Assembly: GCF_001936615.1 (NCBI RefSeq) | Contig: NZ_MLBF01000021.1 | Location: 1 to 64,000, forward strand | Direction of reading: 5' to 3' | From: Desulfosporosinus metallidurans | Lineage (GTDB): Bacteria > Bacillota > Desulfitobacteriia > Desulfitobacteriales > Desulfitobacteriaceae | DNA length: 64,000 bases | Part shown: positions 43,617 through 52,084 of the stretch, in pieces | Layout: the number at the start of each line of letters is the position of its first letter | How positions within the stretch are numbered: position 1 is the first letter of the stretch | Notes under the pieces: generated by a model | Databases searched by the model: none | What the model was told of the DNA's origin: nothing | What the model saw: the letters and a program-made list of their open reading frames with translations, nothing else | Made by a program: the position numbers and the translations under genes

Positions 43617-44459
43617 TTATTCGAACTGAATTGCAGCACCCACCGTTCCCGGACCAGTATGCACACCGATGACTGATCCCACGTGAGTAAAGACCGTCGT
43701 CTGAAGCTGAAAGGCATTTTCCAATGCTTCCTTTAGGTATAAACTAACCTGTTCAGCAGCACCGTGAGCGACAGCTAAGCGAACAGGTTTCCTACCTTTG
43801 GTCAAATCCAGAAAAGCCTGTACAACGCTATCAAGTGCCTTCTTTTGGCTGTGGGCTTTGGCATACGTATGATATATGCCGTCGTCCCCCACTCTGATGA
43901 TGGGCTTAATATTCAAGAGGGAACCCATGAAACCTTGAACTTTACCGATCCGCCCTCCTTTTTGCAGGTATTCCAAGGTGTTTAAGGTGAAAAGAGTTTC
44001 TATGTTCTTTCGAGCTTTAACGAGATTATCTAGTATCCATGCCGAATCTCGTCCTTCTTTGATACTGGCCGCGGCCTCCATCATCATCAAACCCATTCCG
44101 AGACTTATTGTTTTTGAGTCTACAAGGTGGATCTTTTCTTTGAACTTTTCTTTAGCCAGATAGGCCGCATTGAACGTACCGCTTAGAGCCGAAGATATAT
44201 GAACGGAGATAATCTCTTGATATTCCTCTAGTAACTTACTGTATAAACCGCCAAATTCCTCCGGAGAAGGTTGTGATGTCTTGGGTAGTTCCTGTTCCTC
44301 CGCTAAAAGTCGGTAGAACTCTTCACTTGTGAGTTCTTCGTCAGAATATTCCCTTTCCCCAAACCTCACCTTTAGAGGAATTGTATGAATATCACACTCC
44401 TCTTTCATTTCTTGAGTAAGGTCAGCCGTACTGTCAGTTACCAAGGCAATTCTTTTCAA
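43617..44459 (-). CDS. DegV-family fatty-acid-binding protein
   Basis: A 280-residue DegV protein. The N-terminal VTDSTADLT loop binds the carboxylate of a fatty acid; the segments TSQPSPEEF, ISSALSGTFNAA and FTLNTLEYLQKGGRIG are characteristic, as is HTGPGTVG near the end. Such proteins (FakB type) hand fatty acids to the kinase FakA for phospholipid synthesis. TTG start with GGAGG 9 nt upstream. No FakA gene is nearby. Confidence 0.92.
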   Translation of the reverse strand: MKRIALVTDSTADLTQEMKEECDIHTIPLKVRFGEREYSDEELTSEEFYRLLAEEQELPKTSQPSPEEFGGLYSKLLEEYQEIISVHISSALSGTFNAAYLAKEKFKEKIHLVDSKTISLGMGLMMMEAAASIKEGRDSAWILDNLVKARKNIETLFTLNTLEYLQKGGRIGKVQGFMGSLLNIKPIIRVGDDGIYHTYAKAHSQKKALDSVVQAFLDLTKGRKPVRLAVAHGAAEQVSLYLKEALENAFQLQTTVFTHVGSVIGVHTGPGTVGAAIQFE

Positions 44460-44594
44460 TTAGAAAACCTCCGTTCAATAACTCAGCCATTTGGAATTTG
44501 CTAAGTTCCTATGCCAATATCCGTAATATGACCAGCACCTTAATTATAGAGCCACTGCTGAAATTACTTCTTTAACCTTTTGTTATTTGTACGA

Positions 44595-44948
44595 CTAAAG
44601 CATTCCCTTTGCCAGCGCTTCATCGTAATAATCGAAAACTTTGTCTTGTAATTCTCCTACACAGTCCGGACAGACACAGTAACAAACTTTTTCTGCTTGC
44701 CCCTCCTCAGTTGGTGCGTATGAGCAAAAAGCAAAAACATCGGTCTCCTTGCCGCATATTTCGCATGTTTTACAAGGAACTTCAGGACTAAGATTTTTCT
44801 CAATATGATCGGCACAATTCGGACAGGCGCAGTAACAAACCTTTTTGTCACTTTCCCCTGTCTGCTGTGTTTTACAAAAAGAAAAAACGTTTTCGGTCGA
44901 ACCGCAATAAATGCATTCTGCACATGAAATTTCGTCATTCTTATCCAT
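44595..44948 (-). CDS. Tandem-repeat cysteine-rich small protein
   Basis: 117 residues made of two similar halves. Each has a C-x2-C pair (CIYC / CEIC), then a VFSFC or VFAFC segment, then KVCYCACPNC or KVCYCVCPDC. The first half also has CAEC and the second CKTC in front. Up to 18 cysteines could bind several metal ions. GAGGAGGAG precedes this ATG; an upstream in-frame ATG would lie within that site. No family is recognised. Confidence 0.75.
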   Translation of the reverse strand: MDKNDEISCAECIYCGSTENVFSFCKTQQTGESDKKVCYCACPNCADHIEKNLSPEVPCKTCEICGKETDVFAFCSYAPTEEGQAEKVCYCVCPDCVGELQDKVFDYYDEALAKGML

Positions 44949-45138
44949 CGAGATACTCCTCCTCAATTAGATTTGAGTGTCATCTTCAAACTAGTCCTCT
45001 TAATATATTATTCGCCCATTCTTAATAGTTTTCCTTTAAAAATTAGAAGGTTTTTAATTAATTAACGTAGGCGAAGCTTTTGGGATATTTCTCGCATCAA
45101 ATTAAAAGAATGGTCGATACTCGCTGTTCCATCCCTTC

Positions 45139-45477
45139 TTAATCACAGTATCCTTTACACCGTAATTTAGTTATATGTTCTTTCAAAATGGCTTCCAAAT
45201 CAATGCCATATTGCTCCTCCAGGACAAACATCATTGTGACTGCCGTCTGAGCCACGTCCACCAATTCTCGTGCTACCATTTGCATGGCTTCTTCTTCCTC
45301 CAACCGTTGTCGCTCCCCACTAAGCCCTCTGAATTTGCCAATAGCTTGGGCCAACTCCCCGGATTCCTCCATGATTTTCAAAGCTGTGCTTTCCAAGGAA
45401 GGACTTAAGCGGTTCAAGCGCGGAAGAATTACAGTCTTAGAAGCGAGCAGACCTTCCCTGAATCTATCTGAAGTCAT
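45139..45477 (-). CDS. MazG-like nucleotide pyrophosphohydrolase
   Basis: 112 residues with the all-alpha NTP-PPase pattern EESGELAQAIGKFR (E-x2-E) and, about 35 residues later, ARELVDVAQTAVTMMF (E-x2-D). It would hydrolyse non-canonical NTPs or dNTPs. The start MTSDRFRE has GGGGGG 6 nt upstream. The ends, with CKGYCD at the C-terminus, are not typical of MazG itself. Confidence in family good, substrate unknown. Confidence 0.82.
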   Translation of the reverse strand: MTSDRFREGLLASKTVILPRLNRLSPSLESTALKIMEESGELAQAIGKFRGLSGERQRLEEEEAMQMVARELVDVAQTAVTMMFVLEEQYGIDLEAILKEHITKLRCKGYCD

Positions 45478-45508
45478 TCTCGTACCCCCCACATTCATAA
45501 CTACATGA

Positions 45509-45697
45509 TTAATCACGCCACGGCTTACCTAAAACCTTTTCAACAAATAGTTTTGCAAGGTCAGGATCAAACTGTATACCAGAGTTCTTGCGAATTTCTT
45601 CAATAACTAATCCCTCACTCAGAGCCTTGCGATAGGGTCGCTCATTGGTCATGGCATTATAATATCTCATATGCACATATGTATCCTGTTGATACAA
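45509..45697 (-). pseudogene. C-terminal fragment of an HD-GYP domain gene
   Basis: The translation YYNAMTNERPYRKALSEG ... IEEIRKNSGIQFDPDLAKLF is the last third of an HD-GYP cyclic-di-GMP phosphodiesterase domain (D-A-M-T-x-x-RPYR, then SGxQFDP). The catalytic HD and GYP motifs lie before it and are absent, and no ribosome site or start fits. It is best read as a remnant. Confidence 0.82.
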
Positions 45698-45790
45698 GCT
45701 TCTCTTTATGCTCGCAATTCGTCAAAATCCATCGTATTCCTTCTGTTCTTGAAAAATAATATTTTAAAACTGCATTTTTACTCTTATCTA

Positions 45791-45830
45791 AAAGAAACGG
45801 ACTAAAACAATGCTTTTAGTCCGTTTCTTT
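45791..45830 (-). terminator. Terminator of the sugar-acid operon
   Basis: 17-bp perfect arms AAAGAAACGGACTAAAA and complement around a 6-nt loop, 11 nt after the last gene's stop. Confidence 0.9.
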
Positions 45831-45840
45831 CAATTTTCAG

Positions 45841-47343
45841 TTACCGAGTAGAGAATGACCCTGCTCCCCGATAGAGTCGGTCATAAAGTTGCCTATAGTG
45901 ACTGTACTGATTCCCGTAAAACTTCGCTTGTTGCGGATTGGGGTAAACCACCCTGTTTATTTGAGATAAGCTCGTACACTCGTTTAGAGTTTTGATTTTT
46001 CCAATCGCCAACCAGGCGAGAACCACCGCCCCAAATGCGGATCCTTGGGGTTCCCCTAAAATTTGCAACGGAGTATTGAGCACGTCCGCCACAATTTGCA
46101 CCCAGGTCGACGAGACAACAAAGCCTCCACCAATTCTCACGGACTGTACCTCTCCGGCCAGCTCGACAATCGGTTCAAACACGCTCTTGAGGCGATAGGC
46201 TACCCCCTCCATAGCTGCCCGGGCAAAATGCCCTGGCCCATGGGCGAGATCAAGCCCAATCAATGCCGCCCTGATCGAAGGATCCCAGTTCGGCGAACGT
46301 TCTCCCGTCAGAAATGGCAACAGCATAAGCCCCTCCGAGCCGGGTGAAATCTGAGCTGCTAGACCTTCAATCTCCTCGAACGAGACCCCGTTTAGCCATT
46401 TTTCCCGAACCCATTGCAGGGTTAGACCAGCATTATTGATCGCTCCCCCAACAACCCACGCACCGGGCGCTAAATAGTAGCACCAAGTTCTTCCTTGTGA
46501 ATCCAACCTCGGCTCAGACACTGTGATACGAGCCGCCCCACTTGTTCCTATCATCACGGTTACTTCCCCAGAACTCAACGCTCCAGCACCAAGACTTGAT
46601 AAAACTCCATCCCCTGCGCCGATTACCACCCGAACATCTGCGCTTAACCCCAAACGTTCACTGGCTTCCCGTTTTATTCCTTCAAAGACCTCTGTCGTAG
46701 AGACAACCTCGGAAAGTTGTTCCCGCTTTATCCCCGTTAATCCTAAGATCTCTTCATCCCAATCAAATGTGTGTACATTAAAAAGACCAGTACTTGAGGC
46801 GATTGAAGCATCAATCACAAACCGACCAAACCAACGATAAAAGAGCAATTCTTTTAAAGAAAGAAAACGTTCCGCTCGTTGGAAGGCTTCGGGTTCTTCT
46901 TTAGCAAGCCAAACTAATTTTCCAGGCAGATACATAGGGTGAATAGGGCAACAGGTTCTGGAATAAAACTCTTTCTGCCGCCCCTCTAAACGCCACTGCT
47001 CAGTGATGGAGGTACTGCGATTGTCCGCCCAAATAATACAGGGACGAAGAGGCTCACCCCTACTTAACGGAATAATCCCATGATTGACAGCGCTAAAGCT
47101 TATTAGTGTTACCCTATAGTTTGCCATTTGGACACTCTGGACAGCATCTCGAATACATTCCTCGACTTGAGCTAGCACAAAATCCGGATCCTGCTCAGCC
47201 CAACCAGGCTTTGGGGACGACGTCGGATAAAGGCGTTCAGCATTTGTCACCACTTCAGCTTGATCAGAGTAAGCCACGCAGCGACATCCCGTTGTCCCGA
47301 TGTCCACTCCAAGGGTTGCTTCTGATAATGTTAAGCTGTTCAT
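45841..47343 (-). CDS. FGGY-family carbohydrate kinase (gluconokinase-like), copy 1
   Basis: A 500-residue sugar kinase. The N-terminal ATPase signature LGVDIGTTGCRCVAY, the central IGAGDGVLSSLGAGA and MIGTSGAARITV, and the C-terminal RIGGGFVVSSTWVQIVADV fit gluconate/xylulose kinases. AAAGGGG precedes the ATG. It is the last gene of a cluster with 6-phosphogluconate dehydrogenase, KDPG aldolase and a sugar-acid dehydratase, so gluconate or a related aldonate is the likely substrate. A second FGGY kinase lies 8 kb upstream in the same cluster; the two may phosphorylate different epimers. Confidence 0.9.
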   Translation of the reverse strand: MNSLTLSEATLGVDIGTTGCRCVAYSDQAEVVTNAERLYPTSSPKPGWAEQDPDFVLAQVEECIRDAVQSVQMANYRVTLISFSAVNHGIIPLSRGEPLRPCIIWADNRSTSITEQWRLEGRQKEFYSRTCCPIHPMYLPGKLVWLAKEEPEAFQRAERFLSLKELLFYRWFGRFVIDASIASSTGLFNVHTFDWDEEILGLTGIKREQLSEVVSTTEVFEGIKREASERLGLSADVRVVIGAGDGVLSSLGAGALSSGEVTVMIGTSGAARITVSEPRLDSQGRTWCYYLAPGAWVVGGAINNAGLTLQWVREKWLNGVSFEEIEGLAAQISPGSEGLMLLPFLTGERSPNWDPSIRAALIGLDLAHGPGHFARAAMEGVAYRLKSVFEPIVELAGEVQSVRIGGGFVVSSTWVQIVADVLNTPLQILGEPQGSAFGAVVLAWLAIGKIKTLNECTSLSQINRVVYPNPQQAKFYGNQYSHYRQLYDRLYRGAGSFSTR

Positions 47344-47355
47344 AGAGCAACCCCT

Positions 47356-48276
47356 TTAGTCTTTTATTACCATGGCATGGCCACCAAATTCATTGCGCAG
47401 AGCCGCAACTACTTTACCGGCAAACGTGTCATTTTGCCTTGAACGCAAGCGTGCCGCATAAGACAAAGCAATCGCTTCGAACGGAACCCCAACCTTCCAA
47501 GCCTCTTCGATAGCCCAACTTCCTGTACTTCCGCCACCGACTTCCCCCGTAATCTTACTGAGGTCGGTATCTTTGGCAAAGGCACGTTCAGCCAAATCCA
47601 TTAAATGCCCACTTACAATACTCCCTTTTGTCCACAACTGAGCAATTTGTTGGAGATCTAACTCATACGGTCCGGCATCTAGAAGTTCGAAACCTTCGCC
47701 AATCGCCTGTAACATGCCGTACTCAATGGCATTATGTACCATTTTAGTGTAATGTCCAGCCCCACTGGCACCCACGTAAGTGCAAGCTCCCCGCCCCACA
47801 GAAAGCACTTCTAAAAGGGGCTTAGCTTGTGCAAAGGCATCTGGATTCCCGCCGACCATCAGACAAAGACCACCTTTTGCACCTTCCGTCCCCCCGCTGG
47901 AACCGGAATCCAAATATTGTATCCCTAATTCAGCCAACCTTTTAGACCTGCGAACAGAGTCTCGGTAAAAGGAATTCCCCCCATCAATAACGATATCTCC
48001 AGGGCTGAGAAATTGGCTGAGACCGTTTTCCCCAAACAAAACCTCTTCGATAGGATCTCCCGCCGGAACCATCAACCAAATTACACGCGGTGCTTCCAAA
48101 GAGTCCACTAGTTCTTTTAAACTACGACAACCTTGGGCCCCTAGTTTGGAAAGCTCATTTACTTGCTCCTGATTAACATCAAAAACGGCTACTTTGAAAC
48201 CTTTGGACAAAACATTTTCTACGGCTAAAGCACCCATTTTTCCGAGTCCAACCATACCATAAGAAGAATTCCCCAT
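47356..48276 (-). CDS. gnd: 6-phosphogluconate dehydrogenase, decarboxylating (short, NAD-type)
   Basis: 306 residues, the short form (YqeC/GndA-like) rather than the ~470-residue NADP enzyme. It has the Rossmann motif VGLGKMGALAVENV, the substrate motif DSGSSGGTEGAKGG, and the catalytic Lys/Asn in GHYTKMVHNAIEYGMLQA. It makes ribulose-5-phosphate and CO2 from 6-phosphogluconate. ATG at 48276 has AAAGGTGG 8 nt away; the GTG four codons earlier overlaps that site. It links the gluconokinase product to the pentose phosphate pathway. Confidence 0.93.
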   Translation of the reverse strand: MGNSSYGMVGLGKMGALAVENVLSKGFKVAVFDVNQEQVNELSKLGAQGCRSLKELVDSLEAPRVIWLMVPAGDPIEEVLFGENGLSQFLSPGDIVIDGGNSFYRDSVRRSKRLAELGIQYLDSGSSGGTEGAKGGLCLMVGGNPDAFAQAKPLLEVLSVGRGACTYVGASGAGHYTKMVHNAIEYGMLQAIGEGFELLDAGPYELDLQQIAQLWTKGSIVSGHLMDLAERAFAKDTDLSKITGEVGGGSTGSWAIEEAWKVGVPFEAIALSYAARLRSRQNDTFAGKVVAALRNEFGGHAMVIKD

Positions 48277-48323
48277 GTCAATCACCACCTTTACTTAAAG
48301 TTCTACCTTATTTTATTGAAGCC

Positions 48324-49610
48324 TTATCCGTTGCACTTCTCACTCATCAAATTCCCAGCTTCATTAAATTTCCACTCTTCTAATTCCCCAATCTCTAACC
48401 CCACCAGATGAGTTGATAATTCCTTCACGACTGCTTCTGATGCCCAAAACTCCCCAATACTCAAGGTGTTTTTGATTCTCACCAAGCGGACATTGGAAGG
48501 ACCGTCCGCATTACAGGTCTTCACCGCTGCCCGAAGGACATCGTAGTCCGAATCCAGCGTCAAGGGAATTTTCACCGGTCCAGTCACCGTCGAAGTTAGG
48601 GCATTGGGATAGGTTTGTTCCAAATCCATTTTATCCACAAGTCTTTTTGCGACTAAATCTGCAGTTCCAATTCCATTTGCATTTCCATGGCTTCGCTCCG
48701 TCAGATCCAAAAGGGCCATCTTACTGACCTCTGGACCACCATGGGCATAGGGCGTCGGATAACGACCCGTAACGTTCGGATCCATTCCATCTCCACTAAT
48801 GTCTTTGCCGATTTCGTCAACGACCAAAACGTCCAGCTGTTTGACTGGCAAACTGGGCATGAGATTTTTTGCCAACATTAGCAAGTTTGGTTCTTCCGAA
48901 AGTAAGTGCTCTGCTGGAATGGCCGTGATCGAATGAGTTTGATCATAAGCATTTTCTATAATACCTAGGCCGAACGTCACCTTAGTCTTCTCGAGAAGGA
49001 GTGTCCCCATCTCGATAAGATATTGGGCCATGTACTTAAATCCCCGTTCATGACAAGCCTCGGCGCCTTTTTGTTTGCCCAAACCAATCGTCAACATTTT
49101 AACTAATCCGCTTTCGATAGGACCGCGGAACGCAGTATGAGGCTTGATTCGGTTCAGAAGTACAATATGATCCGCTTCCAGCGCATCTTCGCTTAAATAA
49201 ACTGGCAGGCCATCCTGTAACCTTCCGATCATTTTAACGTCCATGTTGGACTTGATCTCCGCACCCACAGCTTCTGGTACAATTCCCAACCTGAGAAGTA
49301 TCTCCTGTTGCCCTTCAGCCGTAGCTCCGCCATGACTTCCCATGGCTGGGATAATAGTCACTTCTGCGCCCGTCTTGCGAAGCTCAGCTACTAGGGTCTG
49401 AACGATAAGCGGAAGGTTATTAATCCCCCGACTTCCAACGCTTAAAGCAACTTTATCCCCCGTGTGAATGCGATCCAGCGTTCCCTCTCGTTTAAGAGCC
49501 TCACGAATCTCCTGTGGAATATCTAGGAGGTGATCGTCGGGGAAGGTTTGGCGAATTCGGGCGACCCTTGGCAACGTAACACTTTGTAATAATTCGGCAT
49601 AGTTTCCCAC
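48324..49610 (-). CDS. LarA-superfamily nickel-dependent racemase/epimerase homologue
   Basis: 428 residues of the DUF2088/LarA family. Numbered from the GTG start, probable catalytic histidines are H93 (GSHGGAT) and H158 (KPHTAFRG). K171 and H187 keep the 16-residue spacing of the Lys that carries the nickel-pincer cofactor and the Ni-ligand His of lactate racemase. A frame extends 27 codons upstream into the aldolase gene, but AAGAGGG stands just before this GTG. Some LarA homologues are known to epimerise D-gluconate at C2. In this gluconate-type cluster such an aldonate epimerase role is plausible. Confidence 0.82.
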   Translation of the reverse strand: MGNYAELLQSVTLPRVARIRQTFPDDHLLDIPQEIREALKREGTLDRIHTGDKVALSVGSRGINNLPLIVQTLVAELRKTGAEVTIIPAMGSHGGATAEGQQEILLRLGIVPEAVGAEIKSNMDVKMIGRLQDGLPVYLSEDALEADHIVLLNRIKPHTAFRGPIESGLVKMLTIGLGKQKGAEACHERGFKYMAQYLIEMGTLLLEKTKVTFGLGIIENAYDQTHSITAIPAEHLLSEEPNLLMLAKNLMPSLPVKQLDVLVVDEIGKDISGDGMDPNVTGRYPTPYAHGGPEVSKMALLDLTERSHGNANGIGTADLVAKRLVDKMDLEQTYPNALTSTVTGPVKIPLTLDSDYDVLRAAVKTCNADGPSNVRLVRIKNTLSIGEFWASEAVVKELSTHLVGLEIGELEEWKFNEAGNLMSEKCNG

Positions 49611-49629
49611 TAGTTCACCCTCTTGCGTT

Positions 49630-50259
49630 TTATAACACTGCCACCGAAATTTCTTGCCCGATTTGTTTGGCCAAACGAGTAATTTCAGCATAATTTTTAG
49701 TCTTCAGCCAATCCTTTTTAACTAAGGCACTTCCCATACCGACCGCGACTGCGCCTGCCTGAATAAAGGCCGCAGCATTCTCTGCGGTAATCCCTCCGGT
49801 TGGGATAAACGGAATATATGGAAAAGGACCGCGCAATTCCTTCAGGAAGTTTACCCCCAAAGAACCAGCTGGGAACAGCTTAACAATATCTGCTCCACTT
49901 TCCATCGCTAAGAGTGCCTCAGTTGGAGTCATCACTCCCGGAATCGCCATTCGCCCATAGCGATGGGCGATTTGAATCACTTCGGGACGAACAACCGGGG
50001 AAAAAAGAAAATCTGCTCCAGACTCAATCGCCTCACGCGCGGTTTCCGTATCGAGAACTGTCCCTGTCCCCACCACTAGGCGGGGTTCCCTGGTTTTAAG
50101 CGCATCAATAACGCGCCACGCATTCGGCGAATCAGAAGTAACTTCAATCGTAAAAATTCCAGCTTCAATTAAAGCCTGGACCGTATCATAGGCCTCTTGT
50201 TCATTAAAGCCACGCAAAATCGCTAAAATTCCATTATGCCAGAGCCTATGTTTAAACAA
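49630..50259 (-). CDS. eda: 2-keto-3-deoxy-6-phosphogluconate (KDPG) aldolase
   Basis: A 209-residue class I aldolase splitting KDPG to pyruvate and glyceraldehyde-3-phosphate. The Schiff-base Lys is in DIVKLFPAGSLG, the general base Glu in IEVTSDSPNAW, and the phosphate loop is FIPTGGI. TTG start with GAGGGG 8 nt upstream. It completes an Entner-Doudoroff branch with the dehydratase at 53597-55219. It lies 24 nt after the ABC permease gene and 20 nt before the LarA-like gene. Confidence 0.93.
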   Translation of the reverse strand: MFKHRLWHNGILAILRGFNEQEAYDTVQALIEAGIFTIEVTSDSPNAWRVIDALKTREPRLVVGTGTVLDTETAREAIESGADFLFSPVVRPEVIQIAHRYGRMAIPGVMTPTEALLAMESGADIVKLFPAGSLGVNFLKELRGPFPYIPFIPTGGITAENAAAFIQAGAVAVGMGSALVKKDWLKTKNYAEITRLAKQIGQEISVAVL

Positions 50260-50283
50260 TGTACACCCCTCGCTTTCCAGAAT

Positions 50284-51102
50284 TTACCCCTTAACCGCTC
50301 CAGCCGTTAAGCCACTGATAATATACTTCTGCGCAAATAGGGCCAGAATCAGAACAGGAAGTGTGATAACCACGGCAGCAGCCATCAATCCACCCCAATT
50401 GATTGAGGAGTATGAGAGAAATGAGAAGACAGCAATCGGTAATGTTTTGGTTTTCTGCCCAGATAGGACAAGAGAAAACATGAAGTTATTCCAAGAAAAA
50501 ACGAAGGAGAAAATTGAAGAGGTTATAATCCCCGGCCCAGAAATCGGCAAAACCACTCGCCAGAATGCTCCCTGAATGGTACATCCGTCCACCCGGGCAG
50601 ATTCTTCTAATTCCAAAGGAATATTTTCAAAGTAGGAAACCATAATCCAAACGATGAAAGGTAGACCGACTAACATATGACTTAAGATCATCGAAGTGTA
50701 ACTATCAACCAGATTCAACTTGGAGAAAATAATGAACCAGGGGATCAGGAAGGTAATACCCGGAACAATTCGAGCGACCAAAATGGTTAGTCCCAACTTG
50801 TTTTGACGGTACCGAGCAATTGAGTAAGCGGCCGGTAAGCCGATCAGTAATGAAAGAATCGTTGAAACTGTTGCAATGAAAAAGCTGTTGATAATAAACT
50901 TCATGAAGCTGTACTCTTGAAACACATCCAGATAGTTCTGGAATGTTGGCTGAAAAACAAAGACATTGTTAGTGGAAAGAATCTGCTGTTGGGTCTTGAA
51001 CGAGGCTAGAATCATCCAGAAAAAAGGAAATAGGAAGCCTAGCACAACGGCTATGAGGAGCAGCCTTTGCAAGAATTTAACGGGATCCCTACGTTTTGAC
51101 AT
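50284..51102 (-). CDS. ABC sugar transporter permease (MalG type)
   Basis: A 272-residue inner-membrane protein with six hydrophobic segments and the ATPase-contact EAA loop ELEESARVDGCTIQGAFWRV. Typical length for the second permease of a carbohydrate uptake system of the CUT1 class. It starts 4 nt after the first permease gene's stop; GGGGGG precedes the ATG. Its ATPase is probably the MalK-type protein encoded at 58853-59977. Confidence 0.93.
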   Translation of the reverse strand: MSKRRDPVKFLQRLLLIAVVLGFLFPFFWMILASFKTQQQILSTNNVFVFQPTFQNYLDVFQEYSFMKFIINSFFIATVSTILSLLIGLPAAYSIARYRQNKLGLTILVARIVPGITFLIPWFIIFSKLNLVDSYTSMILSHMLVGLPFIVWIMVSYFENIPLELEESARVDGCTIQGAFWRVVLPISGPGIITSSIFSFVFSWNNFMFSLVLSGQKTKTLPIAVFSFLSYSSINWGGLMAAAVVITLPVLILALFAQKYIISGLTAGAVKG

Positions 51103-51105
51103 ACC

Positions 51106-51984
51106 TTAAGCCCCCCAGCGTTTCCTGGCAGAAACCAGGAGCATACTCATACCAAGTACAATTACAAAGAAGATCATTAAAAGTGATGACGTCATTCCTA
51201 ACTGGAAATACGAAAATCCTTGGACAAAACTATAAATGTTAATGGTTTCCGAATGGAAATCAGGTCCTCCTCCTGTCATGGCATAGATGATGTCGAAGGT
51301 CTTCAAGGCATCAATACTTCTGAGGAGCACGGCAACCAGAATTGTCGGTTGTAAAAGAGGTAAAGTAATTTTGGTAAGCACTTGGAATCGTGTTGCACCA
51401 TCAACCATGGCCGCCTCATAAGGTTCAGTCGGCAAGGAGGATAGTCCAGCCAAAACAACTAAAGCAATCATGGGAGTCCATTGCCACACATCAACTATAA
51501 CCAGTGATGCTAAAACTTGTTGGGACGAAGCCAACCAAAGTTGCGGAGGAATATGCAAGAATTGCAATACTTTATTGGCAAACCCAATGTTTGGCTCAAA
51601 AATCAGCATCCAGACAAGACCTATTGCGACCGGTGTCGCAATCATGGGTAAGAGAAATAAGGTCTTCAAAACATCTTTGCCTTTAAACTCTTGGTTAAAT
51701 AAGAGCGCTATTCCTACTCCGAGGACCGTTTCAACAGCCACCGCTCCCAAGGTGAAGGAAAACGTTCGCCAAATAGACGCCATAAAGCGCGGGTCACTAA
51801 ACAATAGGGTTTTATAATTCGCCAGTCCTACCCATGATGGCGGCACTAAAGCGGACATGCTCCACTCATAAAAACTCAACCGGAACGTATACACAATAGG
51901 AAACACCATCATCAGTAATACAAAAAGGACTGCGGGAAGGGGAAACACAAATCTAATATTTCGCTCAAGCCAACGACTAAACAT
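51106..51984 (-). CDS. ABC sugar transporter permease (MalF type)
   Basis: A 292-residue permease with six hydrophobic segments and the EAA loop EPYEAAMVDGATRFQVLTKI. The open frame runs 49 codons further upstream, through a hairpin, but AAGGGGGG precedes the ATG at 51984 by 6 nt, and the protein then starts in the normal way just before its first helix. It is separated from the binding-protein gene by a strong stem-loop. Confidence 0.92.
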   Translation of the reverse strand: MFSRWLERNIRFVFPLPAVLFVLLMMVFPIVYTFRLSFYEWSMSALVPPSWVGLANYKTLLFSDPRFMASIWRTFSFTLGAVAVETVLGVGIALLFNQEFKGKDVLKTLFLLPMIATPVAIGLVWMLIFEPNIGFANKVLQFLHIPPQLWLASSQQVLASLVIVDVWQWTPMIALVVLAGLSSLPTEPYEAAMVDGATRFQVLTKITLPLLQPTILVAVLLRSIDALKTFDIIYAMTGGGPDFHSETINIYSFVQGFSYFQLGMTSSLLMIFFVIVLGMSMLLVSARKRWGA

Positions 51985-52020
51985 AAAGAACCCCCCTTGG
52001 TGCAATTTAAAAGGAGAAAC

Positions 52021-52048
52021 CGAGCCTTTCGTCGAAGCGAAAGGCTCG
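52021..52048 (-). promoter_or_regulatory. Intercistronic stem-loop between binding-protein and permease genes
   Basis: 11-bp perfect arms CGAGCCTTTCG / CGAAAGGCTCG with a 6-nt loop and no T-run. Such hairpins after binding-protein genes usually stabilise the upstream message or partly stop transcription, giving more binding protein than permease. Confidence 0.65.
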
Positions 52049-52084
52049 TTCATTGAAAAGAGGAGTGTTTGATCGTAGACTTTT

